Source: Hyphomicrobiaceae bacterium (lineage in GTDB: Bacteria > Pseudomonadota > Alphaproteobacteria > Rhizobiales > Aestuariivirgaceae). From it: a stretch of DNA of 64,000 bases. The stretch lies in NCBI GenBank assembly GCA_900298995.1, contig OMIC01000040.1, forward strand, positions 1-64,000, in the 5' to 3' direction. How positions within the stretch are numbered: the stretch's first letter is position 1; every line of letters starts with the position of its first letter. Below, piece by piece: positions 7,603 to 15,797 of this stretch. The notes under the pieces were generated by a model that did not search any database, was not told the origin of the DNA, and saw nothing but the letters and a program-made list of their open reading frames with translations. The position numbers were made by a program, and so were the translations under genes.

Positions 7603-8451
7603 TCATTCAGTCTCGGGGGCGATGTCGACCCGCACGCCCGCATCCGCGAGGGCCCTGGCGATCAGTGAAGGCGGAGCCCGTTCGGTGATCAGCACGTCGA
7701 AATCGCCGAGCGGCGCAATGTGAACAAGTGACATGCGCTCAAACTTTGAGCTGTCACAGAGCACCACCTTGAGGCTCGACCGACGGAGATAGACCCGCTT
7801 CATGTCGGCGTCCTCGAAAGAATAGTCGTAGAGTCCCGCAGCGGTCACGCCAGAGACACCGACAAAGGCGACATCAAACCACAAGTCCTCGAACTGCCTC
7901 ACGGCAGTGAGCCCGCCGATGGACATTTCATCCGGTCGCATCCGGCCACCCGGCAGATAGACATCGGCGGCATGCGTGGCGAGATCCGCAGCAATTCGTA
8001 CACTGTTCGTAAAAATCTTCGCGGCAGACTCACCATGCAGCCGCATGCCCAGCAGGAGCGTGGTGGTGCCCACATCAAGCGCAATCGTCTTGGCGCCGGT
8101 CGCAAGTCGAGCAGCGGCGGATGCGATGCGCTGCTTGGCGGCGTTGTTGCGCTGCATGCGGGACTCGAAGAGCGGCTCATCCCGGTCGATCACCGTGCGG
8201 CGGTTCTTGCCGGTGTCAATGGCACCGCCATGAATTCGGGTCAGGCGTCCCTCGGACTCCAGATCAAGAAGGTCGCGACGAATGGTCATCTCGGACACAC
8301 CGAGGTCACGGGCAAGAGCCGCGACCTGAACGGTCCCGGCGAGGGCAAGACGGCTGAGGATGTGGATATGACGCTGCCGGGCGAGAGGACGCAATCCGGC
8401 GGCTGTTTGCCGGCGCGACCCTTCACCCTGAATGCCCTGGCTGTCGATCAT
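7603..8451 (-). CDS. DeoR-family transcriptional regulator
   Basis: 282 aa. An N-terminal winged helix (about 25-80) carries the DeoR signature VQVAALARDLGVSEMTIRRDL and the following LTRIHGGAI. It is followed by the sugar-phosphate-sensing DeoRC domain (KTIALDVGTTTLLLG, then IFTNSVRIAADLA and FEDADMKRVYLR). DeoR regulators usually repress adjacent catabolic operons until a phosphorylated sugar binds. This gene faces the SDR-ABC operon across 145 bp and heads the BtpA-HAD unit, so it is the probable local regulator of both directions. Confidence 0.93.
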   Translation of the reverse strand: MIDSQGIQGEGSRRQTAAGLRPLARQRHIHILSRLALAGTVQVAALARDLGVSEMTIRRDLLDLESEGRLTRIHGGAIDTGKNRRTVIDRDEPLFESRMQRNNAAKQRIASAAARLATGAKTIALDVGTTTLLLGMRLHGESAAKIFTNSVRIAADLATHAADVYLPGGRMRPDEMSIGGLTAVRQFEDLWFDVAFVGVSGVTAAGLYDYSFEDADMKRVYLRRSSLKVVLCDSSKFERMSLVHIAPLGDFDVLITERAPPSLIARALADAGVRVDIAPETE

Positions 8452-8499
8452 ACCCAGTCTCCCTCCGACGCCCCGACAAATGGGCCAGTCTGTTCATAT

Positions 8500-8570
8500 G
8501 ACCTGTTTTTCGCACAAATTCAAACATTTTGGAACTTGTAATGTGCGTTTCTGTGTAGTTAGATCGGTCT
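8500..8570. promoter_or_regulatory. Divergent control region with a candidate DeoR operator
   Basis: An interrupted inverted repeat is visible between the DeoR and SDR genes. CGCACA (8511-8516) pairs with TGTGCG (8542-8547), and between them lies the near-palindrome TTCAAACATTTTGGAA. DeoR-type operators are often spaced repeats of this kind. No -35/-10 pair stands out enough to be placed. Confidence 0.45.
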
Positions 8571-8596
8571 CCACCAATCCGATAAGGGTTTTGTCT

Positions 8597-9382
8597 GTGC
8601 CCAGTTCGCCGATTTTCCCTGAGCTTGCCGGCAAGCGTGCAATCGTAACCGGAGCCGCGACCGGCATCGGCCGTGCGATCGCGACGGCCCTGTCGCAGCA
8701 GGGGGTCCGGATCGCAATCTGTGACATCAACGCAGATGCCGCCGCGGAGACTGCGGCAGGACTCTCGGGCGCGGTGGCTGTCCGTGTCGATGTCACACAG
8801 AGGAGCAGCGTCAGTTCCTGTTTTGACGAAGTGGCAAGCAGGCTCGGGGGCTACGAGATCCTCATTGCCAATGCCGGCGTCTCCACCATGCAGCACGCCG
8901 TCGACCTCACCGATGAGGAGTGGGATTTCAATTTTGCAGTCAATGCACGGGGCGTCTTCCTCACCAACCAGATCGCAGCCAGACGCTTTATCGCCACGGG
9001 CACAGGTGTCATCGTCAACACCGCTTCGCTTGCGGGAAAGGTTGGCGCACCCCTCCTGGCCCATTATGCCGCCAGCAAATTTGCCGTTCTGGGATGGACA
9101 CAGAGTCTCGCCCGCGAACTGGCGCCGCATGGCATTCGCGTCAATGCCGTCTGCCCCGGCTTCGTGAAAACGGGCATGCAGTCGCGGGAGATCGAATGGG
9201 AAGCGCGGTTGCGCGGAATAACCCCTGAACAGGTGTTCAAAGAATATGTGGCCCAGACGCCGCTAGGTCGGATCGAGACCCCGGAGGATGTGGCAGGCGT
9301 CGTCGTGTTTCTCTGTTCCGACAGCGCCCGCTTCATGACCGGTCAGGGCGTGAATGTCACCGGCGGCGTCAGAATGGACTGA
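8597..9382 (+). CDS. Short-chain dehydrogenase/reductase (polyol/sugar type)
   Basis: 261 aa, classical SDR. It has the cofactor motif TGAATGIG (about 18-25), an NAG motif (LIANAGVS), the catalytic Ser in NTASLAGKVGAP, YAASK and a C-terminal VNVTGGVRMD. I start it at GTG 8597 (MPSSPIFPELAGKR) because AAGGG lies 8 bases upstream. The longer frame would overlap the DeoR start and the operator region. It is the first gene of the plus-strand operon, 5 bp ahead of the first permease gene. It probably oxidises or reduces the imported sugar, polyol or sugar acid. Confidence 0.92.
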   Translation: MPSSPIFPELAGKRAIVTGAATGIGRAIATALSQQGVRIAICDINADAAAETAAGLSGAVAVRVDVTQRSSVSSCFDEVASRLGGYEILIANAGVSTMQHAVDLTDEEWDFNFAVNARGVFLTNQIAARRFIATGTGVIVNTASLAGKVGAPLLAHYAASKFAVLGWTQSLARELAPHGIRVNAVCPGFVKTGMQSREIEWEARLRGITPEQVFKEYVAQTPLGRIETPEDVAGVVVFLCSDSARFMTGQGVNVTGGVRMD

Positions 9383-9387
9383 CACCC

Positions 9388-10200
9388 ATGAAGAGGCTTG
9401 CACGCACCGTCATTCCGCATATCATTCTGACCATATTCTCGCTGGCAATTCTTCTGCCACTGCTGTGGCTTGTGCGCGTGAGCCTGACCGACCGGCTGAC
9501 GGCTTACAAGATCCCGCCAGAGGTGGGCACGCTCGGCCTGATGAATTTCTACGAGATATTCGAGCGCTATTCATTTGTTGCATGGTTCCTGAACAGTCTG
9601 CTTGTCGCCCTGATCAGCACCGCCATCGCGTTGCCGCTGGCAACTGCCATGGCCTATGCCTTTGCGCGGCTCAATACCGGCGGCTCGGCTCTCAGGCTTG
9701 GCGTTCTCGCCAGCCAGATGCTTCCGCCCATCGTCATCGTGCTACCGCTGTTCGGCGTCTTCCTCTTCGCAGGGCTACTCCAGAGTCATGCCGCTCTGGT
9801 GATTTCGCATCTCACGATCGCCCTGCCCTTCCTGACATGGATTCTGGTTTCCTTCTTCGAGGGCGATGTTGCTCGTCTCGAGGAGGCGGCACGGGTGGAC
9901 GGTGCAACGCGCTGGCAGGCGTTCCGTTTCATCGCGGTTCCGGTTGCTGCGCCGGGCATCCTCGCGGCGGGTCTTCTTGGCTTCATCCTGAGCTGGAACG
10001 AGTTTCTCTTTGCACTTGTCCTGTCAGGCCCCGTGTCCCAGACACTGCCCGTAGGGCTAGCAAGCCTCGAAACCCATGCCGGTGTCGAAATCGCGCCTCT
10101 GGCGGCAGCGACAGTCGTGTCGCTGCTGCCGGTTTTCTTGCTTCTTCCATTTCTGCGCAAACATCTCATCAAGGGACTGTCACTTGGAGCCCTCAAGTGA
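9388..10200 (+). CDS. ABC importer permease, MalG-like (CUT1 type)
   Basis: 270 aa with about six membrane segments: N-terminal helix IILTIFSLAILLPLLWLVRV, then LLVALISTAIALPLATAMAYAFA and further helices. It has the permease EAA loop, here EEAARVDGATRWQAFRFIAVPVAAPG, which docks on the ATPase. The C-terminus LSLGALK is typical of MalG-like permeases. Together with the product of 11,535-12,419 it would form the translocation pore in the inner membrane. It is encoded before the binding protein, which is not the usual order for CUT1 operons. Confidence 0.93.
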   Translation: MKRLARTVIPHIILTIFSLAILLPLLWLVRVSLTDRLTAYKIPPEVGTLGLMNFYEIFERYSFVAWFLNSLLVALISTAIALPLATAMAYAFARLNTGGSALRLGVLASQMLPPIVIVLPLFGVFLFAGLLQSHAALVISHLTIALPFLTWILVSFFEGDVARLEEAARVDGATRWQAFRFIAVPVAAPGILAAGLLGFILSWNEFLFALVLSGPVSQTLPVGLASLETHAGVEIAPLAAATVVSLLPVFLLLPFLRKHLIKGLSLGALK

Positions 10201-10237
10201 ACAGCAAATACCAACTGGGCTAGTGAGGGAGACGACA

Positions 10238-11515
10238 ATGCTAAGAAGGCTAATGATGGGTGCGGCCGTTGCAGCCGCGCTTTCGACATCCGCGTCGGCG
10301 GAGACGGTCACCATCCTGATGGAAGGCGTGCCGGACACCGAATATGTGAAGACCCTGTTGCCCGAATTCACCAAGGAGACGGGCATCGATGTACAGCTCG
10401 AGGTCGTCAACTATGCCGAGATGCACACAAAGCTTGTGCCTCAGCTGGTGGCGCCGAAGGGCAGCTATTCGGCTCTCGTCGTCGACTTCTACTGGGTTGG
10501 CGAATTTACCAAGGCCGGCTGGCTCCAGCCGCTCGACGAGCGCATCGCGGCCGACAAGTTCGATACCTCCGTCTATGTCCCGAAGATGATGGATCTCGTA
10601 GGCAAGGTTGATGGCGTCACCTACATGCTGCCGTTCTACAACTACGCGATGGGGTTGCTTTATCGTACCGACCTTCTGTCCGATCCGAAGAACCAGGAAG
10701 CCTTCAAGGCCAAGTATGGCATGGATCTCGGCGTTCCGAAGACATGGGACGAATACCTGAAGCAGGTTGAGTTCTTCACCAAGGATGACATGCATGGCGT
10801 CGTCAACCAGGGCCTTCGGCCGGATCCGATCGCCATGGAATGGTCGAACTACCTGTTTGCCAATGGCGGCGAATATCATGATGCCAACTGGAAACCCACG
10901 CTGAACAATGAGGCCGGCGTGAAGGCGCTCGAACAGTACAAGACCAACATCGACAAGTATGGTCCGCTGGGCGCTGCCAGCTTCTCCTTCGATGAGGCGT
11001 TCAATGTGATGGCGCAGGGCAAAGCCTACAGCTACATCACCTACAATTTCTTCCGCGCCGCAATCGACGATCCTTCGAAGTCGGCTGTGGCTGGCAAGGT
11101 CGAGATCATTCCTGTGCCCGGCCCAACGCCGGACCAGGGTGGCAGTCTCAACGGCGCCTGGGGCTGGGCCATTCCGAAGTCCAGCCCGAACCCGGATGCG
11201 GCTTGGACCTTCCTCAAGTGGGTTGAGTCGCACGAGACCGCCAAGAAGCGCGCGCTGCAGGGCGGATCACCCACCCGTGTTGACGTCTTCGACGACCCGG
11301 ACGTGAACGCGAAGTATCCCTATGCGAAGGCTCTGAAGCAGATGCTGCTCACCAGCCATAACTTCCCGGTCTTCACCTACACACCCCAACTCGTGGAAGT
11401 GCTGGGTCGCGAACTGAGCCTCGCCGTGTCGGGAGAGAAGGCACCAGCCGACGCACTGGCGACGGTTGAAACAGAGATGACAGAGCTTGCAAAGAAGGAT
11501 GGCAAGCTGAAGTAA
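10238..11515 (+). CDS. ABC importer extracellular solute-binding protein (family 1)
   Basis: 425 aa. It starts at ATG 10,238 with GAGGGAGA 6-13 bases upstream; the longer open frame runs back into the permease gene and is rejected. It has a Sec signal peptide (MLRRLMMGAAVAAALSTSASA), then a family 1 solute-binding fold: VEVVNYAEMHTKLVPQLVAP, YSALVVDFYWVGEFTKAGWLQPLDE, a YMLPFYNYAMGLLYRTDLL core, and WGWAIPKSSPNPDAAWTFLKW near the C-terminus. The protein would capture a carbohydrate or polyol in the periplasm. The ligand cannot be named from sequence alone. Confidence 0.94.
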   Translation: MLRRLMMGAAVAAALSTSASAETVTILMEGVPDTEYVKTLLPEFTKETGIDVQLEVVNYAEMHTKLVPQLVAPKGSYSALVVDFYWVGEFTKAGWLQPLDERIAADKFDTSVYVPKMMDLVGKVDGVTYMLPFYNYAMGLLYRTDLLSDPKNQEAFKAKYGMDLGVPKTWDEYLKQVEFFTKDDMHGVVNQGLRPDPIAMEWSNYLFANGGEYHDANWKPTLNNEAGVKALEQYKTNIDKYGPLGAASFSFDEAFNVMAQGKAYSYITYNFFRAAIDDPSKSAVAGKVEIIPVPGPTPDQGGSLNGAWGWAIPKSSPNPDAAWTFLKWVESHETAKKRALQGGSPTRVDVFDDPDVNAKYPYAKALKQMLLTSHNFPVFTYTPQLVEVLGRELSLAVSGEKAPADALATVETEMTELAKKDGKLK

Positions 11516-11534
11516 GCACTCCGGATAAGCCGGC

Positions 11535-12419
11535 ATGAACCAGCACACTGCAATTGACTCTGCCGACCGCAGGTTCGGCTGGTTCATGTCGGCTCCGGCG
11601 CTTGCACTTCTGCTCGCCGTCATCCTGTTCCCGGTCTTCTGGGCGCTCTATACAAGTGTGCATGACTACACACTGATCGCACCGAATTTCGACACCTTCA
11701 CGGGAACCGGGAACTACGTCTCCGCCCTTCAGAATGATGAATTCCGGCACAGTCTGGGAATCACCGCCTTCTTCGTCTTCTTCGTCGTTGTGCTCGAATT
11801 CATTGTGGGCTTCACCGTCGCGCTGATGCTGAACAGCGTTGAGCGTTTCAAGCCTGTTTATTACGGCATACTGCTCTGCCCTCTTCTGATGAACCCCGTG
11901 ATCGTCGGACTCATCTGGCGCATGTTCCTCCATCCGTCTCTCGGCATCGTGAACTATCTGCTGAGCATTGCCGAGCTTGAACCAGTGAACTGGCTGGGCA
12001 GCACAAAGGTGGCGATGTGGACAATCATCATGGTCGACATCTGGCATCAGGTCTCCTTCATGATCGTGCTTCTGCTGGCCGGGCTCTCTTCGCTTCCGAA
12101 GGAACCCTATGAAGCCGCACGCGTCGATGGCGCCGGCACGCTGAAGGCGTTCTGGCACATCACGCTTCCCCTGATGTGGCCCGTCATCATCGTCACCCTG
12201 CTCATTCGCATGATCTTTGCCGTCAAGACCTATGACCTCGTCTACATCATGACGCGCGGCGGGCCGGGCACGGCGACCGACCTGACCAGCTATTTCATAT
12301 ACCGGCAGGCTTTCGTCAGCCTGCATGTCGGGGAGGCCTCGGCGATGGCTGTCATTCTTCTGTGTCTCATTCTCTTCCTGACGGTCTACCTCTACCGTTA
12401 CATTCGCCAGTTCAACTGA
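11535..12419 (+). CDS. ABC importer permease, MalF-like (CUT1 type)
   Basis: 294 aa with about six membrane helices (LALLLAVILFPVFWALYTSV; FFVFFVVVLEFIVGFTVALML; and others). The EAA loop is present as YEAARVDGAGTLKAFWHITLPLMWP. A family-typical LVYIMTRGGPGTATDLTSY segment lies near the C-terminus. It is the partner of the MalG-like permease. It starts 20 bp after the binding-protein stop and ends 25 bp before the ATPase gene, so it is clearly in the operon. Confidence 0.93.
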   Translation: MNQHTAIDSADRRFGWFMSAPALALLLAVILFPVFWALYTSVHDYTLIAPNFDTFTGTGNYVSALQNDEFRHSLGITAFFVFFVVVLEFIVGFTVALMLNSVERFKPVYYGILLCPLLMNPVIVGLIWRMFLHPSLGIVNYLLSIAELEPVNWLGSTKVAMWTIIMVDIWHQVSFMIVLLLAGLSSLPKEPYEAARVDGAGTLKAFWHITLPLMWPVIIVTLLIRMIFAVKTYDLVYIMTRGGPGTATDLTSYFIYRQAFVSLHVGEASAMAVILLCLILFLTVYLYRYIRQFN

Positions 12420-12444
12420 TACATCCGGACATCGGGCAGCCCAC

Positions 12445-13557
12445 ATGGCCTCCATCACACTCCGAAACATCAACAAGGCCTACCCCAACGGGGTGATGGC
12501 GGTACGCGGGGTGTCACTCGACATCGCCGATGGCGAGTTCATGATCCTCCTGGGACCATCGGGTTGTGGAAAGTCAACGACCCTGCGGATGATCGCCGGT
12601 CTCGAATCGGTGACATCGGGAGACCTTCTGATTGCTGACAAGCGTGTCAATGATGTCGATCCGGCGCAGCGGGACATTGCAATCGTGTTTCAGAATTATG
12701 CGCTCTATCCGCACATGACGGTTCTCGACAATCTGTCCTTCGGGCTCCGGCTGAGGGGCATCAGCGCGGACGAGATTGAGCGCCGCGTGACACGTACCTC
12801 GGAAATGCTTGGAATCCAGCATCTCATAGGACGAAAACCGTCCCAGCTGTCAGGCGGACAGCGCCAGCGCGTTGCCCTGGGCCGTGCGCTCGTACGCGAA
12901 CCACAGGCGTTTCTTCTGGACGAGCCCCTGTCGAACCTCGATGCAACATTGCGTGCTGCCATGCGTACGGAGCTCATCAAGTTGCATCGAAGCCTTGGCA
13001 CAACCATCGTGCATGTCACGCATGACCAGGTTGAAGCGATGACGATGGGCGAGCGGATCTGCATCATGAAAGATGGTGAGATCGTGCAGGTAGGACGGCC
13101 CATGGACGTCTACCGCAATCCGGTAAATACATTCGTGGCCGGGTTCCTTGCCAGTCCGCCAATGAACCTGCTGAGCGGACGGCTGGAGAGTACGGGCGGT
13201 GGTCGCCTGACCGCCCTGTCAGGCAAACTCTCGCTTTCGGTGCCCGAGAGCCTCGGCGCGATGTTTGCCAGCCATTCCGGCAAGCCGGTCATCATCGGAC
13301 TGCGGCCGGAGGACTTTCACCTGACACCGCTTGCGGGACAGCCCATGTCGGCCCTCACCGTAGAGGTCATTACAACTGAAGTTCTTGGACCTGAGGTCAT
13401 TCTGGTCGCGGATGCCGGGAGCGAAGACGGCAGAGAGCTTCATATCCGCATGCCGAGAGACTTCCGCGCCAATCCCGGCTACAGGCTCGCCCTGCATTTT
13501 GACATGAGCGCAATCAAGCTCTTTGATCCGGTGACGACGCGCGTACTTGGTGCCTGA
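12445..13557 (+). CDS. ABC importer ATPase, MalK/UgpC-like
   Basis: 370 aa. The nucleotide-binding domain occupies about 1-235: Walker A GPSGCGKST, Q-loop VFQNYALYPH, signature LSGGQRQRVALGRAL, Walker B FLLDEPLSNLD and switch His in HVTHDQ. A C-terminal OB/TOBE domain (about 240-370) with GLRPEDFHL is typical of MalK/UgpC/SmoK-type ATPases. It energises the two permeases encoded just upstream. It is the last gene of the operon, and 178 bp with no feature I can support separate it from the ACR3 gene. Confidence 0.95.
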   Translation: MASITLRNINKAYPNGVMAVRGVSLDIADGEFMILLGPSGCGKSTTLRMIAGLESVTSGDLLIADKRVNDVDPAQRDIAIVFQNYALYPHMTVLDNLSFGLRLRGISADEIERRVTRTSEMLGIQHLIGRKPSQLSGGQRQRVALGRALVREPQAFLLDEPLSNLDATLRAAMRTELIKLHRSLGTTIVHVTHDQVEAMTMGERICIMKDGEIVQVGRPMDVYRNPVNTFVAGFLASPPMNLLSGRLESTGGGRLTALSGKLSLSVPESLGAMFASHSGKPVIIGLRPEDFHLTPLAGQPMSALTVEVITTEVLGPEVILVADAGSEDGRELHIRMPRDFRANPGYRLALHFDMSAIKLFDPVTTRVLGA

Positions 13558-13735
13558 GAACACGCAATTTGACGGCTGGCATGCTGTTCATGGGCTGCGG
13601 AATTGGTCCATGCCTCGCCTATAAGTTCCTGCCGCAAGGCACTCGTCCTTTTCGTCACTGAGGGGTCAGACATTCTGACAAGTGGCGTCGACACCTTCAA
13701 TAGTGCACTCTGAGCCGAACACGGATTGAACGCTC

Positions 13736-14770
13736 ATGCCGCTTTTCGAACGCTATCTCACCGTCTGGGTCCTGCTGTGCATCATCGCGGGCATTGCGCT
13801 TGGGCACTTCCTGCCTGGCCTGTTCAGCACCGTGAGCGGCATGGAGGTCGCCAGGGTCAATCTGCCGGTCGCCATTCTGATATGGCTGATGATCATTCCG
13901 ATGCTGATCAAGATTGATTTTCGCGCCTTGGGACACGTGACGCGGCACTGGCGCGGTATCAGCATCACATTGTTCATCAACTGGGCCGTAAAGCCGTTCT
14001 CGATGGCGGTTCTTGGCTGGTTCCTCATAGGCTATCTGTTTCGCCCCCTGCTTCCCGCTGATCAGATCGACAGTTACATCGCCGGCCTGATTCTGCTTGC
14101 CGCAGCACCGTGCACGGCCATGGTCTTTGTCTGGAGCAACCTCACCAGGGGTGAACCGCATTTCACATTGAGCCAGGTGGCCCTCAATGATCTGATCATG
14201 GTGGCAGCATTCGCGCCGATTGTCGCATTGCTGCTTGGCCTTTCTGCCATCACCATACCGTGGAACACGCTGATCCTGTCGGTCGGACTCTATATCGTGG
14301 TGCCGGTCATCGCAGCGCAGGTCATACGCCGGGCGGTTCTCGGTTCAGGCGGAGAGCACGCACTCCATAACATGCTGAGCCGTCTGCAGCCCATTTCACT
14401 CGCAGCACTGCTGGCAACACTGGTGCTGCTGTTCGCCTTTCAGGGGCAGCAGATCCTCGACCAGCCGACAGTGATCGCCATGCTTGCGGTCCCCATCCTC
14501 ATTCAGGTCTATTTCAACTCCGGTCTCGCCTATCTCCTGAACCGCTGGGCTGGCGAGTCGCATTGCGTGGCAGGCCCCTCGGCCTTGATCGGCGCTTCCA
14601 ATTTCTTCGAACTTGCCGTAGCGGCGGCCATAAGTCTTTTCGGCCTTAATTCGGGCGCCGCGCTGGCAACCGTTGTTGGCGTCCTCATCGAGGTTCCTGT
14701 GATGCTGTCACTGGTATGGGTCGTGAACCGGTCGCGGACCTGGTATGAGGCGGGCGTCAGGGATCGTTGA
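13736..14770 (+). CDS. ACR3-family arsenite efflux transporter
   Basis: 344 aa with about ten membrane helices. The bile acid/Na symporter-like ACR3 fold is shown by PVAILIWLMIIPMLIKIDF, FINWAVKPFSMA, LLAAAPCTAMVFVWSNLTRG with the conserved Cys126 needed for As(III) transport, LNDLIMVAAFAPIVALLLG, and a C-terminal GASNFFELAVAAAISLFGL. It exports arsenite, and in some members antimonite, by proton exchange. No arsR, arsC or arsH gene is adjacent, so it is an orphan resistance gene here. Its 3' end overlaps the convergent HAD gene by 14 bp. Confidence 0.93.
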   Translation: MPLFERYLTVWVLLCIIAGIALGHFLPGLFSTVSGMEVARVNLPVAILIWLMIIPMLIKIDFRALGHVTRHWRGISITLFINWAVKPFSMAVLGWFLIGYLFRPLLPADQIDSYIAGLILLAAAPCTAMVFVWSNLTRGEPHFTLSQVALNDLIMVAAFAPIVALLLGLSAITIPWNTLILSVGLYIVVPVIAAQVIRRAVLGSGGEHALHNMLSRLQPISLAALLATLVLLFAFQGQQILDQPTVIAMLAVPILIQVYFNSGLAYLLNRWAGESHCVAGPSALIGASNFFELAVAAAISLFGLNSGAALATVVGVLIEVPVMLSLVWVVNRSRTWYEAGVRDR

Positions 14771-15776
14771 AGATCCGTGCCCAGTCGTCCTTCATGCTCA
14801 CGACGATCCAGCCGCGCAGTGGCGCATCGGCCAGTGCCGTCTTCAGGGATCCGCTGCTCTTCGGATTGAGATCATAGGCATATTCCCGCTCGCCATCCGT
14901 GTGATGAATGAGGACTCCAAGGCTGGGATGGGGATTGCTGATGGTGCCGTATTCGAGCATCTCCTTGTCACCGTCGCTGTTCCCAAAAACAGCGATCGGT
15001 CGGCGGCCGATGAATTGATGGATGCCTGCAGGCTTGCCGGCCTTGTCGTCGACAAGCAGCTGATCCATGGTCTTCACCAGAACTGGACCGTCGGGGCGCA
15101 GCTCGTAGATGACCCGCGCCGTCGTACCCACCACCCGTTCGGGTGGAATGCCGTAGACGCGTTCGCTCCACACCCGCATGAAGTCGGCCCCGCCTCCGGA
15201 CACGATGAAGTTCTTGAACCCATTGGCGGCAAGATAGCGCAGCACCTCCTGCATGGGCTGATAGCTCAGATCATCATAACGGCGCTGAAAGCGGGGGTGC
15301 TTGGCGACGGTAATCCAGTCTGTGACCGATTGCGCGAACTCCTGCGTGGTCATGCCCGCATGCGTGAGACTGATGACATGCATGAGCCCGTCATGTGCCT
15401 CTCCCGCCATCAGCGGAGCCATGTCTCCGGCCAGCAGCGCCTGTACCATCGGGTCGGACTGAAGGCCTGGTTCATCCGGCACGCGGCGACGGAGCTCGTC
15501 AACAACATAGGCTGCCTGAAACGGCACGGGGTTCTCCGGCCACAGCGTGCCGTCATTATCGAAGACGGCGATACGCTCTGGCTCGGGCACAAATCCGGGA
15601 CCCTCGGTCGTCACCTTCTCGACAAAGGCGATGATGGCGGACTTGGCGGGACTCTCAGTCCATGAGGGCAGTGGATCGGCTGCCAGAGCGCCACCACCCG
15701 ACAGGACAGCGCAGGCGAGGAGCAGGACAACTGCCGCTGCTCTGCGAGTGCAGGATGCGGAGATGACTTGCATCAC
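14757..15776 (-). CDS. Exported HAD-family hydrolase (phosphoserine-phosphatase-like)
   Basis: 339 aa. A signal peptide (RRAAAVVLLLACAVLSGGGALA) precedes a HAD core. Motif I is VFDNDGTLWPENP, with Asn between the two Asp residues; NFIVSGGGADFMRVW carries the motif II Ser; the motif IV region is AVFGNSDGDKEMLEY. A large helical cap lies between motifs I and II. It would act in the periplasm on an unknown phosphorylated compound. It lies 21 bp downstream of the DUF2950 gene and in line with DUF3300, a grouping that suggests one envelope-related unit. Confidence 0.87.
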   Translation of the reverse strand: MMQVISASCTRRAAAVVLLLACAVLSGGGALAADPLPSWTESPAKSAIIAFVEKVTTEGPGFVPEPERIAVFDNDGTLWPENPVPFQAAYVVDELRRRVPDEPGLQSDPMVQALLAGDMAPLMAGEAHDGLMHVISLTHAGMTTQEFAQSVTDWITVAKHPRFQRRYDDLSYQPMQEVLRYLAANGFKNFIVSGGGADFMRVWSERVYGIPPERVVGTTARVIYELRPDGPVLVKTMDQLLVDDKAGKPAGIHQFIGRRPIAVFGNSDGDKEMLEYGTISNPHPSLGVLIHHTDGEREYAYDLNPKSSGSLKTALADAPLRGWIVVSMKDDWARIFNDP

Positions 15777-15797
15777 CTGAGCCCCACACCGCCGCCG

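Noticed and set aside
10076-10237. Longer start of the solute-binding protein
   Set aside because: It overlaps the permease gene, and a strong ribosome site and signal peptide mark ATG 10,238.
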